Assembly: GCA_038503035.1 (NCBI GenBank)
Contig: JAVSML010024570.1
Location: 406,007-470,006, forward strand
Origin: Crocodylus rhombifer
Lineage: Eukaryota; Chordata; Crocodylia; Crocodylidae
Direction of reading: 5' to 3'
Length of the DNA: 64,000 nucleotides
Shown: piece after piece, positions 10,979 to 21,949 of the stretch
Numbering within the stretch: the first letter of the stretch is position 1
How the letters are laid out: every line of letters starts with the position of its first letter
The notes under the pieces: model-generated
The model's input: the letters and a program-made list of their open reading frames with translations, nothing else
What the model was told of the DNA's origin: nothing
The model's database searches: none
Position numbers and translations under genes: made by a program

Positions 10979-11317
10979 TAGCTGAACTGCCTATCTGTTG
11001 GCTCAGATTGTCAAGTATGACTTGCAATAAACTTGGTTTCTTTTTTTACTTTTTCAGTTCAGTGCCTTCAATTTGTGTGAGGAATGTAGTCTCATGACTT
11101 CCTCCACCAATAGAAGAGGACTGGGAAAAAGAAACTGGTGATTTCTAGTCACAGTGAAAGTCAATCATTTAACCTGGTAAACAAATATAGCTGTAGCAAA
11201 CTTCAAGCAAAGGAGTTTGCTTCCAGGCAGTCACTTACAAAACAACGGGTAGAAAATAATATGCATCTAAAATAGGCATACTAATGTCCTCTGTAAATTC
11301 TACTATAATACAAGGAC
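10979..11317. other. No gene recognised
   Basis: AT-rich spacer between family X copy 1 and the next repeat-like tract. No feature seen. Confidence 0.55.
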
Positions 11318-11635
11318 ATCGAACCCATCAGGCCCTGTGGGCTGGATGAGATGCAGAGGGATCGTTTGCAGCCCAGATTGAATCCACAGGTTAGCCCTAT
11401 GCACCAGATCCAGTATGCGCACCAAACCAGGCTCACGCATCACATATATTGTGCAGGGCCAGGGCTGGTGGGCTCTGCATGCAGCATGAGGGCCAATTTG
11501 GGGCACACCACATATAGCATGTAGGTCCAGCCTGAAACCTATCAGTGGCACCGCTGGTTAGGTGATAGGGCTTCATGGGCTCCATGGGCCAAATCTGGCC
11601 AATGGGCTGTATCCAATTTCTTTTTTATTGCAGAG
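11318..11635 (-). mobile_element. Possible hAT-type MITE remnant
   Basis: The right side reads CTCCATGGGCCAAATCTGGC followed by CAATGGGCTGTATCC. On the minus strand this resembles the GGCCCATGG-rich subterminal zone of the hAT-like elements at 2720 and 63892. The left side has similar GGCCCTGTGGGCTGGATGAG text. No clear terminal repeat or 8-bp duplication could be fixed, so boundaries are approximate. Confidence 0.35.
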
Positions 11636-11959
11636 AATAGTCCCTATATTCTATCATAGTTACGTGGCAGCAGTTAATATTAGTAACATAAATAGTAGTT
11701 GAAATTGTGTTTTTCCTACTCTTAAATTGCTGGTATCATTATTACGCTTCTGGAAGCCAAGAAAGGAAGATAAGTGGGACCAGTGGGAAGGGAGCAAACT
11801 AAAAGATGTGTACCTCTGTGAGATGAATGCTGCCCTGGAAGGGAGAAAACCATGGTTCTAGCCTGAATCTTTGTTCCCTATGGAACAGAAGCTTCTTCAA
11901 TATTCTCTACCCATTTACCAAATTAATATTAAATATAAAGTGCAGCTTCAACATTATCT

Positions 11960-12080
11960 AGTGAGGGAAGCAGATAATGCCTGACCTGGAGCTTGGTGGG
12001 TCAAATAGGCTATGAAGTAAAAAAATGGTAGGTTCAAATCCTCGGCGAGGGGTGTTGAACCTGGATGAGTACTTTAACTA
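11960..12080 (+). mobile_element. Possible tRNA-derived SINE fragment
   Basis: A good B-box-like match, GGTTCAAATCC, lies at about 12032-12042. Upstream text can be read as a decayed A-box region, but no cloverleaf can be drawn, so this is not a tRNA gene. A chance B box is possible. Confidence 0.3.
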
Positions 12081-12329
12081 CTCAGTTATTGTAGCTAAAA
12101 CAAGGAAGGTTTGCTATTGCCACTGGCCATGAGTGTTTGCCAGGTAGAAATTTGTGATTTACATACCCAGCGTACATAGCTGCTTACCTGCCTGGCCAGT
12201 GTGAAGCCTACATACTCAGAAGCTGTGTGGATGCTTGCAACAAATAAAACAGAATACGACTGCAAACTGTGTGTAAATTCCCAAAATAGCCATGAGCAAG
12301 ACTAGAAAACTGCTATCTGACAGTGTAAA

Positions 12330-12862
12330 GTGAAACAGAATTCTGCCCTTAATGAATCTGAAGATGACACCAAGCTGGATGGGATAGCAAATACTTTGGA
12401 GGATAGGATTGGGATTCAAAATGACCTTGAGAGAAATGGTCTGAAATTAATCGACTTCTGGAGTCCTTCCTTCCACCCCTGCACTAAGATCATTTATGCC
12501 ACATGGGACAAGAGCTATTTAGGATGGAGCAATCAAATGCACAAATATAAATCAGGGAATAACTGGCTAGGCTCCACCATGGGTTTGGACCAAACATAAA
12601 CAGAGGACAGGACAAGAAATAACAGTTTTAAATGCAGTAAAGGACATTTAGGTTGGATATTAAAACAAACTTTCTAAAGATGTGGGTAGTTAAGGAAAGA
12701 GAAACCTCTTACCTAGAGAGGTTGTGGAATCCCCATTACTGGGGGGGATACAGCAGGATAGACAGACACTTGCTTGGACTGGCTAGACAGCAGTGATCTA
12801 GGATATGACCAGGGGTATGGCCTAGATTGCCTCCTGAGGTCCCTTCCAGCCCTATTTTTAAT
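12330..12862 (+). mobile_element. CR1 LINE copy b, old and heavily decayed
   Basis: A short frame at 12330-12599 contains EDDTKLDGIANTLED, which corresponds to the zone after the CR1 catalytic motif. Further on, TTTAGGTTGGATATTA, GAGAGGTTGTGGAATC and CTCCTGAGGTCCCTTCCAGC match the last part of ORF2 and the 3' UTR of the CR1 type common in birds and turtles. Stops and indels are frequent and the terminal 8-bp repeat is gone. This lineage differs from copies a, c, d, g and i and is clearly older. Confidence 0.75.
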
Positions 12863-13296
12863 GAAGGGTTGTTACATTGTATTTAGCGGTCTCTCTACCA
12901 GCCTAGAAAATAAATAATGTATTAAAAGCTAGCAAACACAAGATTAAAAATCCAAGCTATTCAAAGTGTGCAAAGCTTGAGGAGAATGAACAATGAATGT
13001 CTTGTATTGTTAAGACCAGATTTTAAACCTCTTTCTTACACAGATGAAACCCCCCCCTCAGAAATTCAGTGGGAGAATTTGTGCACATGTTCAAAGTGAG
13101 CAAAATGTTCATTCTTTCCTTCTTTATAACAGAGTTTCTTTTGCATTACTATTTGCTTACCAAGATAAGATTATCTCTGATTTCCATGTTCCTTGATGTC
13201 TCCTGAATAGCCCATACTTATGAATCTCAAACGGTAAGATACATTTCTATCTCCCTGCAGGTGTAAATAGACTTGCTCCTGTTTGGTATTCTCCTG
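12863..13296. other. No gene recognised
   Basis: AT-rich spacer between CR1 copy b and family X copy 2. Nothing recognisable. Confidence 0.55.
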
Positions 13297-13799
13297 GGCT
13301 ACTGACAGAAGTTACACATAAACCGGTATAAGTAATCAGAAACTGGTTCAAACTGTACCACAACACAAGTTCAATGTACATAAACCACTTTCAAAATCGC
13401 TGAAACTAGTTTAGGATAAACCTGGATAGATGTAGTATCAGATTTAACTGATTTATCTTAAATTGGTTTACTGAACTTTTGTCCTAGATGCCTTCCAGAT
13501 TCAAGCTAACTCACAGCCCCGCAGCATCTGAGGATGCTTTGTATTGCCCCCCACAAGTCCTCCTCCACACAGGATAGGGGAGCTACCCTTGTCCCCAGCT
13601 GTCTGCTTCAGCCAAACAGGGAGGCATACTCTAGCGCCCCCCTAGCTGCTGGCCTGAGCCACTGCAGGCATGTGGCTACATTTCCAGAATCAAAAGTGAA
13701 TGTCTTCACTTGTTTATGGATTCAGTCCATACAGCTTAGACTAACCTGCGAAGACTGAATTGATTCAGCCAAGGACTTTTTAACTGTCTGTACCTAGCC
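13297..13799 (-). mobile_element. Family X TIR transposon, copy 2 (reverse orientation), 503 bp
   Basis: The plus-strand left end GGCTACTGACAGAAGTTACA and right end ...CTGTCTGTACCTAGCC are the family X right and left ends inverted. The flanking triplets are CTG (13294-13296) and CTA (13800-13802), a duplication with one mismatch. The GC-rich middle (about 13510-13670) aligns in part with copy 1 around 9330-9400 through a CAGGC...AGCTAGGGGGGCGCTAGAG block. This is the shortest copy and may be closest to a minimal element. No transposase. Confidence 0.77.
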
Positions 13800-13948
13800 C
13801 TAGTGACTCAACTGTACTTACCATGCTTTCCTGCATACATGTCCTTTTAAAATATTACGTACAGATTAGCAGAGGTAATTTACAATAACAATATTTCCAG
13901 AAATAGCCCTTTCTGCTACTGGAATATTTCAGGTTTACTGTTATCCTC

Positions 13949-15113
13949 TGTCCCGGGAAAAGAGAAGGAAAAAGTAACAAGACGTACTCACCGGCAACAG
14001 GAGACACAGTACAGCAGGGGTGGAAAGAAGAGCCTGCACGGCTCATCAGCCGCCTCTTTATCCAATTAAGGCCAGCCGGTGACGTCAGCCCCGAACGCTG
14101 GCTGGCGAGGATAAAAATGGCGGCTGATGCCACGGAGGAACAAGGAGGAGGAGGAGAGAGCATCAAGGAAAGGGGGCTGCAGCTGCCTTTGGGAGGGAAG
14201 AAGATCTTCCCCACAGGACCCGCAGAGCCCGACAAGCTGGGGTTGGACCCAAACAATGTGGGGCGGAGCACCCTTCCGGGAGCATGGACGGAAAGGCGGG
14301 TGAGCGGCAGGCACTCCGGACCTGAAGACGGAGTCAGAGATGGAACCAACGCTCGAGCGGATTCCAGATGGGAGTATTGGGATGACCAGGGCGAGAAGGA
14401 AGTCATGCCAGAGAGAAAGACCCCAAGGAGAGCCCCAAGGGGGTTACAATCAGGGCGAGTATGGCCGCCAGTCCCGGCCGGGTCAACGGGAGAATGGGAG
14501 TGAATCCCAGAGGCAACGGGCAGTAAGAATGTCCCCAAACTAGAGTAAGGGGAAGAATAGTAAGGGGACAGGGCATAGCCATGTCAGGAGGTGGCTCATC
14601 TCTTTAGTATTTTGATGACAAGTTTCTGTTTTGTTGCCCTGTACGAAGGGGAGGAGTAGAGGGTATTGAGAGCATCCCTGAGGAACGGGGCCAAGGGAAA
14701 GCCCCAGAGGGGTTTTTTTGTGTTTCCCTGAAAGAACGGGTGGAGGCAGGGAAGGCATAGGGGCAGGCCTGCGTGGGCAAACCTGACTGCGGGCGACAAG
14801 TGCGCAGGCGTCCAGCTGTGGGATGCAACTCCATGAGAGTGGACAAGGCTGACGGAGGGACAACTTACACAAGGGGGTGTTAGGTCAGGGTGTAGGGGTG
14901 GCAGAGCCCCATGAATGACCGCCGGACGAACCACAGGCCACCAAGCAAACCCAACAACCAATCCCGTCCACTGAAAACAACAAGTCTATACAGTGAATAA
15001 AAATATCATGTATAACAGAGTACCAAGAGTTTCAACCTTGTTTAACAGAATCCACCCCATCTTGCATTTAGGGTCCCATTTATGGTCCTGTTCCTTTTAA
15101 GAATTAAGTGTCA
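13949..15113 (+). mobile_element. Probable LTR related to the 17404 solo LTR
   Basis: It begins TGTCCCGGGAAAAG, like TGTCCCGGGGAACC at 17404. Shared landmarks follow in order: GTACTCACC near a splice-like site, GATAAAAATGGCGGC (14110 on), GGAGTATTGGGATGACC near 14371, and GGGGTGGCAGAGCCCCA at 14898. The 3' end is uncertain. I place it at 15113 because TCA is followed there by TCCCT, a weak counterpart to TCCTC at 13944-13948, and because spacing from the GAGCCCC landmark is similar to the other copies. Open frames on both strands are not conserved between copies. Confidence 0.45.
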
Positions 15114-15249
15114 TCCCTGAGAGACTATATCACCATTAGGTATCAAATATGAAGGAGGAGAGAGCAGCACCCCAAGGAGATGGTTTCTTGCCATGCCCTC
15201 AGGTTGTACATTAAGGTACTTATGGAGTTTAAGGGTCAGATCCACAAGA

Positions 15250-15400
15250 ACATTTAGGCACCTACAGCTGGTGCCAGGTGCTCCTGCCCATTCTTAAAAA
15301 CAGCCCAGTGGTTTGAGTATTCCCCCAAGGACTGGGAGATCAATGTTCTGTACCCTTTCCAGCCTAAGAAAATGCCTATACACATGCGGTGAGGCACTCC
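15250..15400 (+). mobile_element. Possible tRNA-derived SINE fragment
   Basis: The text GCCCAGTGGTTTGAGTATTC followed by AAGGACTGGGAGATCAATGT and TCTGTACCCTTTCCAGCC reads like the tRNA-like head of an amniote SINE, with decayed A and B boxes. Upstream ATCCACAAGAACATTTAGGC is another common reptile repeat pattern. Boundaries are approximate. Confidence 0.38.
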
Positions 15401-15440
15401 AAAGTGCTGTAATTACAGCGTGTCAGAGGAGACTTGATTA

Positions 15441-16647
15441 ATCACCAGGGAGGACTATACTTTGGTTGCTCGGGGCTGCAGGGAAGCAGTCAGGAAGGCC
15501 AAGGCGGAGATGGAACTGGGACTAGCTCCCCGGATCAAGAACAACAAGAAGTCCTTTTCTAAATACATAGGGGGCAAAAAGAAGTTACTGGGTAACATGG
15601 GGCCTCTGCAAAACACGCTAGGAAATCTGGTCGTCACACCAGAAGACAAAGCTAACCTATTTAACAATTGCTTTGCCTCCATTTTCCTGAGCAGGGACCG
15701 GATCAGCCTCCCCACTGGGACCCCCTCAGGCCCCAGGGGAGGCGCACCCAGGCCAAGGGTCAGTGAGGATCTAGTCAGGGAACTTCTGGAGGGACTGGAC
15801 ATATTTAAATAGGAGGAAGGAAGACCCAGGAAACTATAGGCTAGTTAGTCTTACCTCGACCCTGGGTAAGCTTTTTGAGATAATTATCCTAGTGCATGTC
15901 CATGAGGGGCCACCAGGGGAGATTATGCTTAGGGGCAACCAACATGGGTTCATTAGAGGCAGGTCCTGTCAGACCAAAGTGGTGGCCTTCTATGACCAGG
16001 TCACCAAATCCTTAGACACAGGGGTAGCAGTGGACATAGTCTTTCTGGACTTTAGGAAGGCCTTCGACATGGTCTCTCACCCCATTCTCATTAAAAAACT
16101 GAGGGACTGTGGTGTCGACACCTACACAGTCAAACGGGTCACTAACTGGCTGGAGGGCCATACCCAGAGAGTAGTGGTGGATGGGTCATTTTTGACCTGG
16201 AGGGATGTGGGCAGGGGGGTCCCCCAGGGCTTGGTCCTTCGGCCTGCACTGTTCAACGTCTTCATCAGTGACTTGGACGAGGGGGTAAAAAGCACCCTGT
16301 TCAAATTTGCAGATGACACTAAGATGTGGGGGGAAGTGGGCACGCTAGAAGGGAGCAATAGGCTGCAATTGGACCAATACAGGTTACAGGGGTGGGCGGA
16401 TGAGAACAGGATGGGTTTCAACACTGACAAGTGCAAGGTGATGCACCTGGGGAGGAAGAACCAGCAGCATACCTACAGGTTGGGGAACTCCCTTCTTGTC
16501 AGTACAGAGGCAGAAAAGGATCTTGGAATCATTATTGATTCCAAGATGAACATGGGCCTTCAGTGTGGGGATGCAGTCGGGAAGGCGAACCATACTTTGT
16601 CATGCATCCACAGATGCATCTCCAGTGAGTCCAAGGAGGCGATCCTT
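15441..16647 (+). mobile_element. CR1 LINE copy c, truncated at both ends, with internal deletion
   Basis: Starts in the linker between endonuclease and reverse transcriptase (ITREDYT-like) and stops abruptly at about 16647 within the post-RT segment CISSESKEAIL. The last 250 or more codons' worth of sequence and the 3' tail seen in copies a, d, g, i and j are absent. A second gap lies at about 15808-15812, where FK is followed directly by a RKEDPGNYR-like segment. Compared with copy g (43130-43290), about 160 bases are missing there. Loss of the 3' end is unusual for a LINE and implies deletion or rearrangement after insertion. Confidence 0.92.
15442..16647 (+). pseudogene. CR1 ORF2 fragment: linker and reverse transcriptase
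   Basis: The first frame (15462-15812) covers the linker before the RT, including KKSFSKYIGGKKKLLGN. The second (15892-16692) covers RT motif A as FLDFRKAFDMVSH, motif B as GVPQGLVLRPALFN and the catalytic FADD, with the aspartates intact. The second frame stays open for 266 codons, which suggests a fairly recent copy, but the last residues run beyond CR1 sequence into flanking DNA. The deletion near 15810 removes the conserved N-terminal RT block (PDGLHPRVL-like to KRANVVPIFK-like). Confidence 0.88.
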
Positions 16648-17398
16648 AGGCTGTTGAAATCACATACAGTGTCCTTGGCTGGTAAAGTGTAAATCAAGTT
16701 GTAAATAAATTCTTAACATATAAGGGGTAAATGGGATTTAGTTTTGTGCTTCACTGAAATAAAATATATTCCCTTGCATGTGATGTGGCTAACCATCCAA
16801 AACAGACCCTCAGATTCCACTTTTCTGAAACTCAAAGTCAATAAAAACCCCAATCCTTTAGGACTGAACCCCAGCACAGAACACACAGCAAATGTAGCAA
16901 GTGCTCAGCACTATATGATGAAGTATCACAGTTACCTAATAGACATAAATTAGTCAGCACCAAACAAAACATCTTAGTTTTGTCCCTTATGCAAAAGTCT
17001 TTGAAGCACATTCCTTCCTCAGTCCAGATGAACATATTATGACAACAGTAATGGCGGGAGCATTTGTATATATGTGGGAGATGAGGGAAATCCATAGGTG
17101 CTATATACCTAATATATAAACCAGATCCTGGAGTACTTAGTTAATTAGTACTTTCTCAGGCAAATACTCCCCTTGGAATTGCTTATGCCATCAATTATTT
17201 GTTTTCTTCTTGCTTCTGGGAGTGCTCTTATGGTGTGAGACCTACATTTTGTGGCCCTACAATGACTGCAGGATCAGACCCACTGATCATTATGTAATTT
17301 AGTGAGTGGGTGGTTATTACAGCAACCCAAAGAATGTGACAGCATGTTATAGACCACTTAAACATTATAGGAAATGTACGGCCTTCTGAAATCCGTTA
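16648..17398. other. No gene recognised
   Basis: AT-rich sequence between CR1 copy c and the solo LTR. Short frames occur on both strands without motifs. The missing CR1 3' end is not found here. Confidence 0.55.
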
Positions 17399-17403
17399 CA
17401 CAG

Positions 17404-18535
17404 TGTCCCGGGGAACCGGGACGGGACTTACACATGGCGGCGGAGCCCGAGCGGGACATCTGCTGCTTGTTTACGCCGACGCGACCGGACGCCGGCGATA
17501 AAAGCGGCCGCCGAGCCGGGACAGAGGGGAGAACGAGCCGGGAGCCTCGCATCAGCCGAGGCAGAAGACCCGAAAGGGGAACAAGCCACGGACCCCCCAG
17601 CAGGGGGGATAGGAAGCTCCCGGGCTGGACGGGCTGCCAACCCCTCACCGCGAGGAGTCGAGGACTCCGGGGAGGAACAAGCGGCAAGGTCCCCAGAAGG
17701 AAGGACCAGGAACCCTAGCAGGGAGCAGCAGCGTACCCAGGCAAAGGGAAGGATACCAGCCACGGCCAGCCACAGGACGACGAGCAAGGAGCGGCCGATG
17801 AGCGTCGAGGACAGGGAATCAAGCGACGGGGAATTTTGGGACTGTGAACCCGAGACAAGCAGGACTTGCAGGTCCTGGGTTGGGGCGGCGGTGTGGGAAC
17901 GCAACATTGCCAGGCAGGGCCGGGACCCAGAAGAGCGCTAAGGAGGCGCTATCGGGCAGAGGGTGATGCCAGCCGGCTCCGACCACAGATAGGAATTGCC
18001 CAAAAGAGGCCCGGGAAGGTCCGGGTTAGGGACCCAGCCAGTAGGGCTGTGAGGACCTAGTTTCAGTTTTCAGGTTTGTTTTCCGGTTAAAAGGGATACC
18101 CCAGCTGAGGGGTATAGCCGGGGAGCTCAGGCTAAGGACCCCGTAGTGAAGCCCCCGCTTTGACCGTGACCCAGCCCCAGGTCACCCGGGGTACAAGGAA
18201 CTCTAGGATCAGGGTCGGTCAGACCAATGAGGCGATCAGCCCGTCCGTAGGAAGCCAGGTCGCACATTAGGAGGGAGCATCAGAGGAGGCGTAAGGCCGG
18301 GATACAAGGGGTGGCGGAGCCCCACAACGTGACCGCCGAGAGGACCCCGGGCTGCAGAGTGACCAGGAACCACCCTAACTGAACATAAACATCAAAGTCA
18401 TGGCGGGCGAGATCTAGGGCGGGAATGGACATCATAACATCTACTCCCAATCAGTAGCACCAGCGACGGTCCTTCTTCCACAGGCAACTACCTACGGGGA
18501 GGATCCCTCCCTCTCCCTCCAGTCCGGTGGTCACA
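17404..18535 (+). mobile_element. Solo LTR, 1132 bp, with perfect 5-bp duplication
   Basis: It starts TGTCCCGGGGAACC and ends GGTGGTCACA, so it has TG...CA ends, and is flanked by CACAG on both sides (17399-17403 and 18536-18540). It is GC-rich with many CpG dinucleotides, unlike its AT-rich flanks. A TATA-like GATAAAAG lies at 17497-17504, followed by CGGCCGCCG, a pairing also found in the LTR at 9800. GGGGTGGCGGAGCCCCACAA lies at about 18306. No gag, pol or env frame adjoins it. Retained CpGs suggest a younger insertion than the 9800 copy. The length and 5-bp duplication fit either Gypsy-type or ERV elements. Confidence 0.7.
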
Positions 18536-18540
18536 CACAG

Positions 18541-19302
18541 AATGTAAGTTTTGGGGAGGAAGATGGACAATCTCAGAAATTTCTGATAGCTATTAAGGTG
18601 CAGGGTAGTTAATTATGTGTATCTTTAACAGGAATGAATGAGTGGTTAAAAAAATTAGGATGCCTTACTTTTCCTCTGTGTGAACTCAACACACTGGAGG
18701 GTTCAACTGCCCAAAGATTTGTGTGCCGATTTCTAGAGGCTCACAAAAAAGACTAGACATTTTACTTCAAATCATATAAAAAATGGAGTGCATGTGGATC
18801 ACATTAAAGTCAACATAAGATGCTGCATAGACACTGCACAATGAATGGCAAACCAGTTCTGCTCAGACTGAAACTCTTGAGTCATTTTGCTTACAGAAAA
18901 GTTGTGCAAAATGGAAGGTGCGGAGTTATGATCCCACAGACCACACATTATCAACAAATACATGTACTTTCAGTGGGGCCATCCCAGGACAAATTTTTTG
19001 CCCTCTGTGTATTGTGGTAGCAGAATAACTCCTTTAAAAGCTGTAAGGATGTTATCCTGCTCTTCCTTTGCATCTGATTTCAGCCTAACACAGTTAACCA
19101 CCTTTCTGCTTTTGTATATCTCAGTTTAACAATTTGTGTTGACTTCAGTATATCTTCCAGAGAAGCATCCATACTTGATTTGAAGACATCCAGAGATGTA
19201 GAATTCATGTCCTTTGGTAACTTATTGCACTGGTTAATCACCCTCAATGTTAAAATACTGAGACTAGTTTCTAATTTGATTTAATTTAGTTGGAGCCTTC
19301 AT
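18541..19302. other. No gene recognised
   Basis: AT-rich sequence right of the solo LTR. The 66-codon frame at 18820-19020 has no motif I recognise. No transposon ends found. Confidence 0.55.
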
Positions 19303-19931
19303 GGGTGTGTCCCAACCTGCATGCATGTGCAGTTTGCAGCACCTCAAACCTATTTGACATGCCACAAACTATGTAGGGTGCATGTGCACCCATTCATTGC
19401 ACTGCTAATTAGGAGCATGGTGGGGGTTTTTGACACTGGGAGATCCCAAAGTGAAAAAAAAAGACACTGTTAAAAAAAAATGGTGCGGGAAGCAGCAGCA
19501 TGCACCACCAGAAACAGCCTGGCTGACAGGCACTGCACATTCAAGTGTTTCCCATACTGCTGCCTTGCAGCCAGGGGATTTTTTTTTGACCCATGGAGAT
19601 CAGAAAAAAAGTGGGGTGGCACACATGGAGGCAGCATGTGCTACCCAAAACTGGAGCTTCTCTGGCTGGAGCCAAGCTCCAGCTGGCAGCCAGGCTCCAA
19701 GCTGCAGGAGCACCGAGGCCGCAGCTTCCCTAGCCCCCAGAACCCCAGGTAAGACTGTTGGGGCCAGCACAGTTGTTGGCCCCACCCTCCACTACCCCAC
19801 CTGGGGCAACTTGCAGTGTGTCAGAAACCGCATGGCATAGATGTCCCCCGGGGACAACTAGCAACAGCACAAGGTGTGCCACAGCTAGTTTTCCCTGGGG
19901 GGCCAAATGTCTGTGCTCATCTGGACATGGC
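19303..19931. mobile_element. Possible TIR element Y, 629 bp, with 3-bp duplication
   Basis: The left end GGGTGTGTCC and the right end GGACATGGC are imperfect inverses, and both sides carry CAT (19300-19302 and 19932-19934). The interior has two diverged direct copies of a roughly 130-base unit with A-rich runs and CAGCATGY blocks (about 19430-19540 and 19580-19690). The short, imperfect terminal repeat keeps confidence low. Confidence 0.4.
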
Positions 19932-19934
19932 CAT

Positions 19935-20969
19935 ATGTACCAAGAAGCATTACCATAGTGAGCCAGATTGCTTAGTCTTATCTCTACAATTACTCAACCT
20001 CCCAAAGCAGTAATATTTGCCTGAAGAAGGAATTACTAAAATGTACTTTAGCATTGTGAGCTCAAGCCATCTGCTGGAGTAGGCAATGAAGTCCTGAGCA
20101 AGGATGACTGGGTTTGCTGCTGTAATAACAGTGGCCAGCTACCTAGTTTTGGATAGGTAAAAAGTACAAAACCCTAAAGGTTTTACCACTCTATTTTTCC
20201 TTGCCCTTTGATCCATTGGGGCAGATCCTCAGTTGATATAGAGCAATACAGGTCCGTTGACTTTGGAAGAACAACTTGTCTAATCCTCCAGATTCGGGAG
20301 TGGCCTGTTTACTTTAATAACAATTTGATGGATCAAAGGATCTACTAAATATGAACAGGAAACTCATAATTTGTCCTGTGTCTACTAAGTACCTCAAAAA
20401 TGTCTTGATATTGTTTTGTTTCCTGCTGATATTATTCACACAGCTTGTTAAAACTTCAATCACTTAACAATTAACTGAACTATGTAAACATGAGTACACA
20501 GGATTATATAAACTAATGCTAGACTGTTACTTCAGACCTGGGTACAGTACAAAAGATCTTCTAAGTAAGTGCAATAATGAATTTGGATGTGGTACATTAA
20601 GGTTCTGATTATCACTTCTTACTCCAATATAAAAATAGTTAATGCATATTTGAAATACTGAAACAAATACAGAGATTTAAAAAAAACTGCATTCCACTAG
20701 TACCTACCCCTCTAAACATGAAAGCCCAGAGATATGGTCACCTGCTCCTTAAAAACAAAAAACTCAACATAGCTCCAAGATGGAAAGAAAATTAAAGTCC
20801 TTAGGAGAATTCTTTCCTTTTAAAGCATTGAAAAAAATGAGGAAGTTTTACAGAAATTCTTCAGGGCATGGACTGCTTTTTACTCTATATTTGTACAGCG
20901 CTTACAATGAGAGTTAAAACTGATTTGTCCTTTGGGGAGTTACCACAATACACATATGCACCACATATT
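19935..20969. other. No gene recognised
   Basis: AT-rich sequence. Around 20221-20330 there is text resembling an old dispersed amniote repeat (CAGATCCTCAGTTGATATAG), but it cannot be delimited. Confidence 0.5.
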
Positions 20970-21085
20970 AACATTCAAGGACTTGGCATTAAAGTTAGTG
21001 CACTTGGCAGTAAAATTAGTTCCAAGTCCCTGCAGCCCTGTCATGTGCCCCTATTGGTTGGGCAGACCCAGCAAAGTTAGTACCA

Positions 21086-21292
21086 GGTCACGTCTACTTG
21101 TGAGTTAATGTGCTTTAACTAATCACACCTAAATTTGATACCTGGATTTGCAGATATCAAATTTAGCCTATGACATGATTAGCCTAATTTTGCCATTTTA
21201 ATGTGAATGATGGGCATGCACTTGTAGACTCACACCCATAATGAGCATTAAATTAAGCTACTGTGCATTAACATGTCTCACGTAGATGTGTC
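21086..21292 (+). mobile_element. MITE M2, copy 1
   Basis: Left end GGTCACGTCTACTTGTGAG, right end CACGTAGATGTGTCC. Inner blocks TTTAACTAATC, ATTTGATACCTG followed by TATCAAATTTA, and GGGCATGCA recur in the copy at 46812. The family has terminal repeats of the GGGCATGTCTACA type shared with MITE M1, suggesting one source transposase. Confidence 0.5.
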
Positions 21293-21368
21293 CTCTGTGT
21301 CAGAGGACTGTATTAGTAAACCTCCCAGAACTGTTTATATATACACATATATTATTGTATGTATATAC

Positions 21369-21949
21369 GTGGCAGAGTAGGGGGTGCTCCTGCATTGAGC
21401 CACCCACCTCACTGTGCCCGACCACCTTCCAGGCTCCAAGTGCCTCCCTGAGGCACCTCACGTCTGGCTGACCCCCTTCCTGGAGCACACCCCCTAGCCT
21501 GAGGGTAACACTGCTACCACCCAGGGATGGGCTTGATTCTGGCTCTATGCACCCTGGGAAACACAGGCCTAGTAGCCCTCAAGGGTACTAGATTCACTTC
21601 AAGAACGTGGGATGCTTCCCTCAGTCGGAAGCACAAGTACTGGTCTCCCTTAGTCAGCCAAACCAAGGGGACCCCAAGGCATAATCTAGACCCACTCCCA
21701 ATAAGTCTCCCACACTAGGTACAAAGGAGAACTTTATTGGTTACAAGGGATAGTGTTGGAATAGGATACAGGGTACGTGATGCCAGCCACATAGGCAGAG
21801 GGAGCAGGTTTCCCCCCTCCCTCAGGAATGTATCCAGCTCAGGTTACCTAATGAGATAGGGTAAGGTGTGTATCCTCTGCTGGTCCCATCTTAACCAAAC
21901 TGTCACAGAGCAGAGTTTTTGGGGAGAAACAGAGGTGGCTTTCTGCTAC
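21369..21949. mobile_element. Possible nested TIR element in the inverted-repeat spacer
   Basis: GTGGCAGAGTAG on the left and CTTTCTGCTAC on the right are weak inverses, with TATATAC (21362-21368) and AATATAC (21950-21956) outside. The internal base composition is more GC-rich than its flanks. This is suggestive only. Confidence 0.28.

Noticed and set aside
13855..14538. 227-codon minus-strand frame
   Set aside because: Crosses the LTR start at 13949 and is absent from the related LTRs at 9800 and 17404.
17404..18535. CpG island or promoter of a host gene
   Set aside because: TG...CA ends, the 5-bp duplication and related copies nearby explain it better as an LTR; no exon follows.
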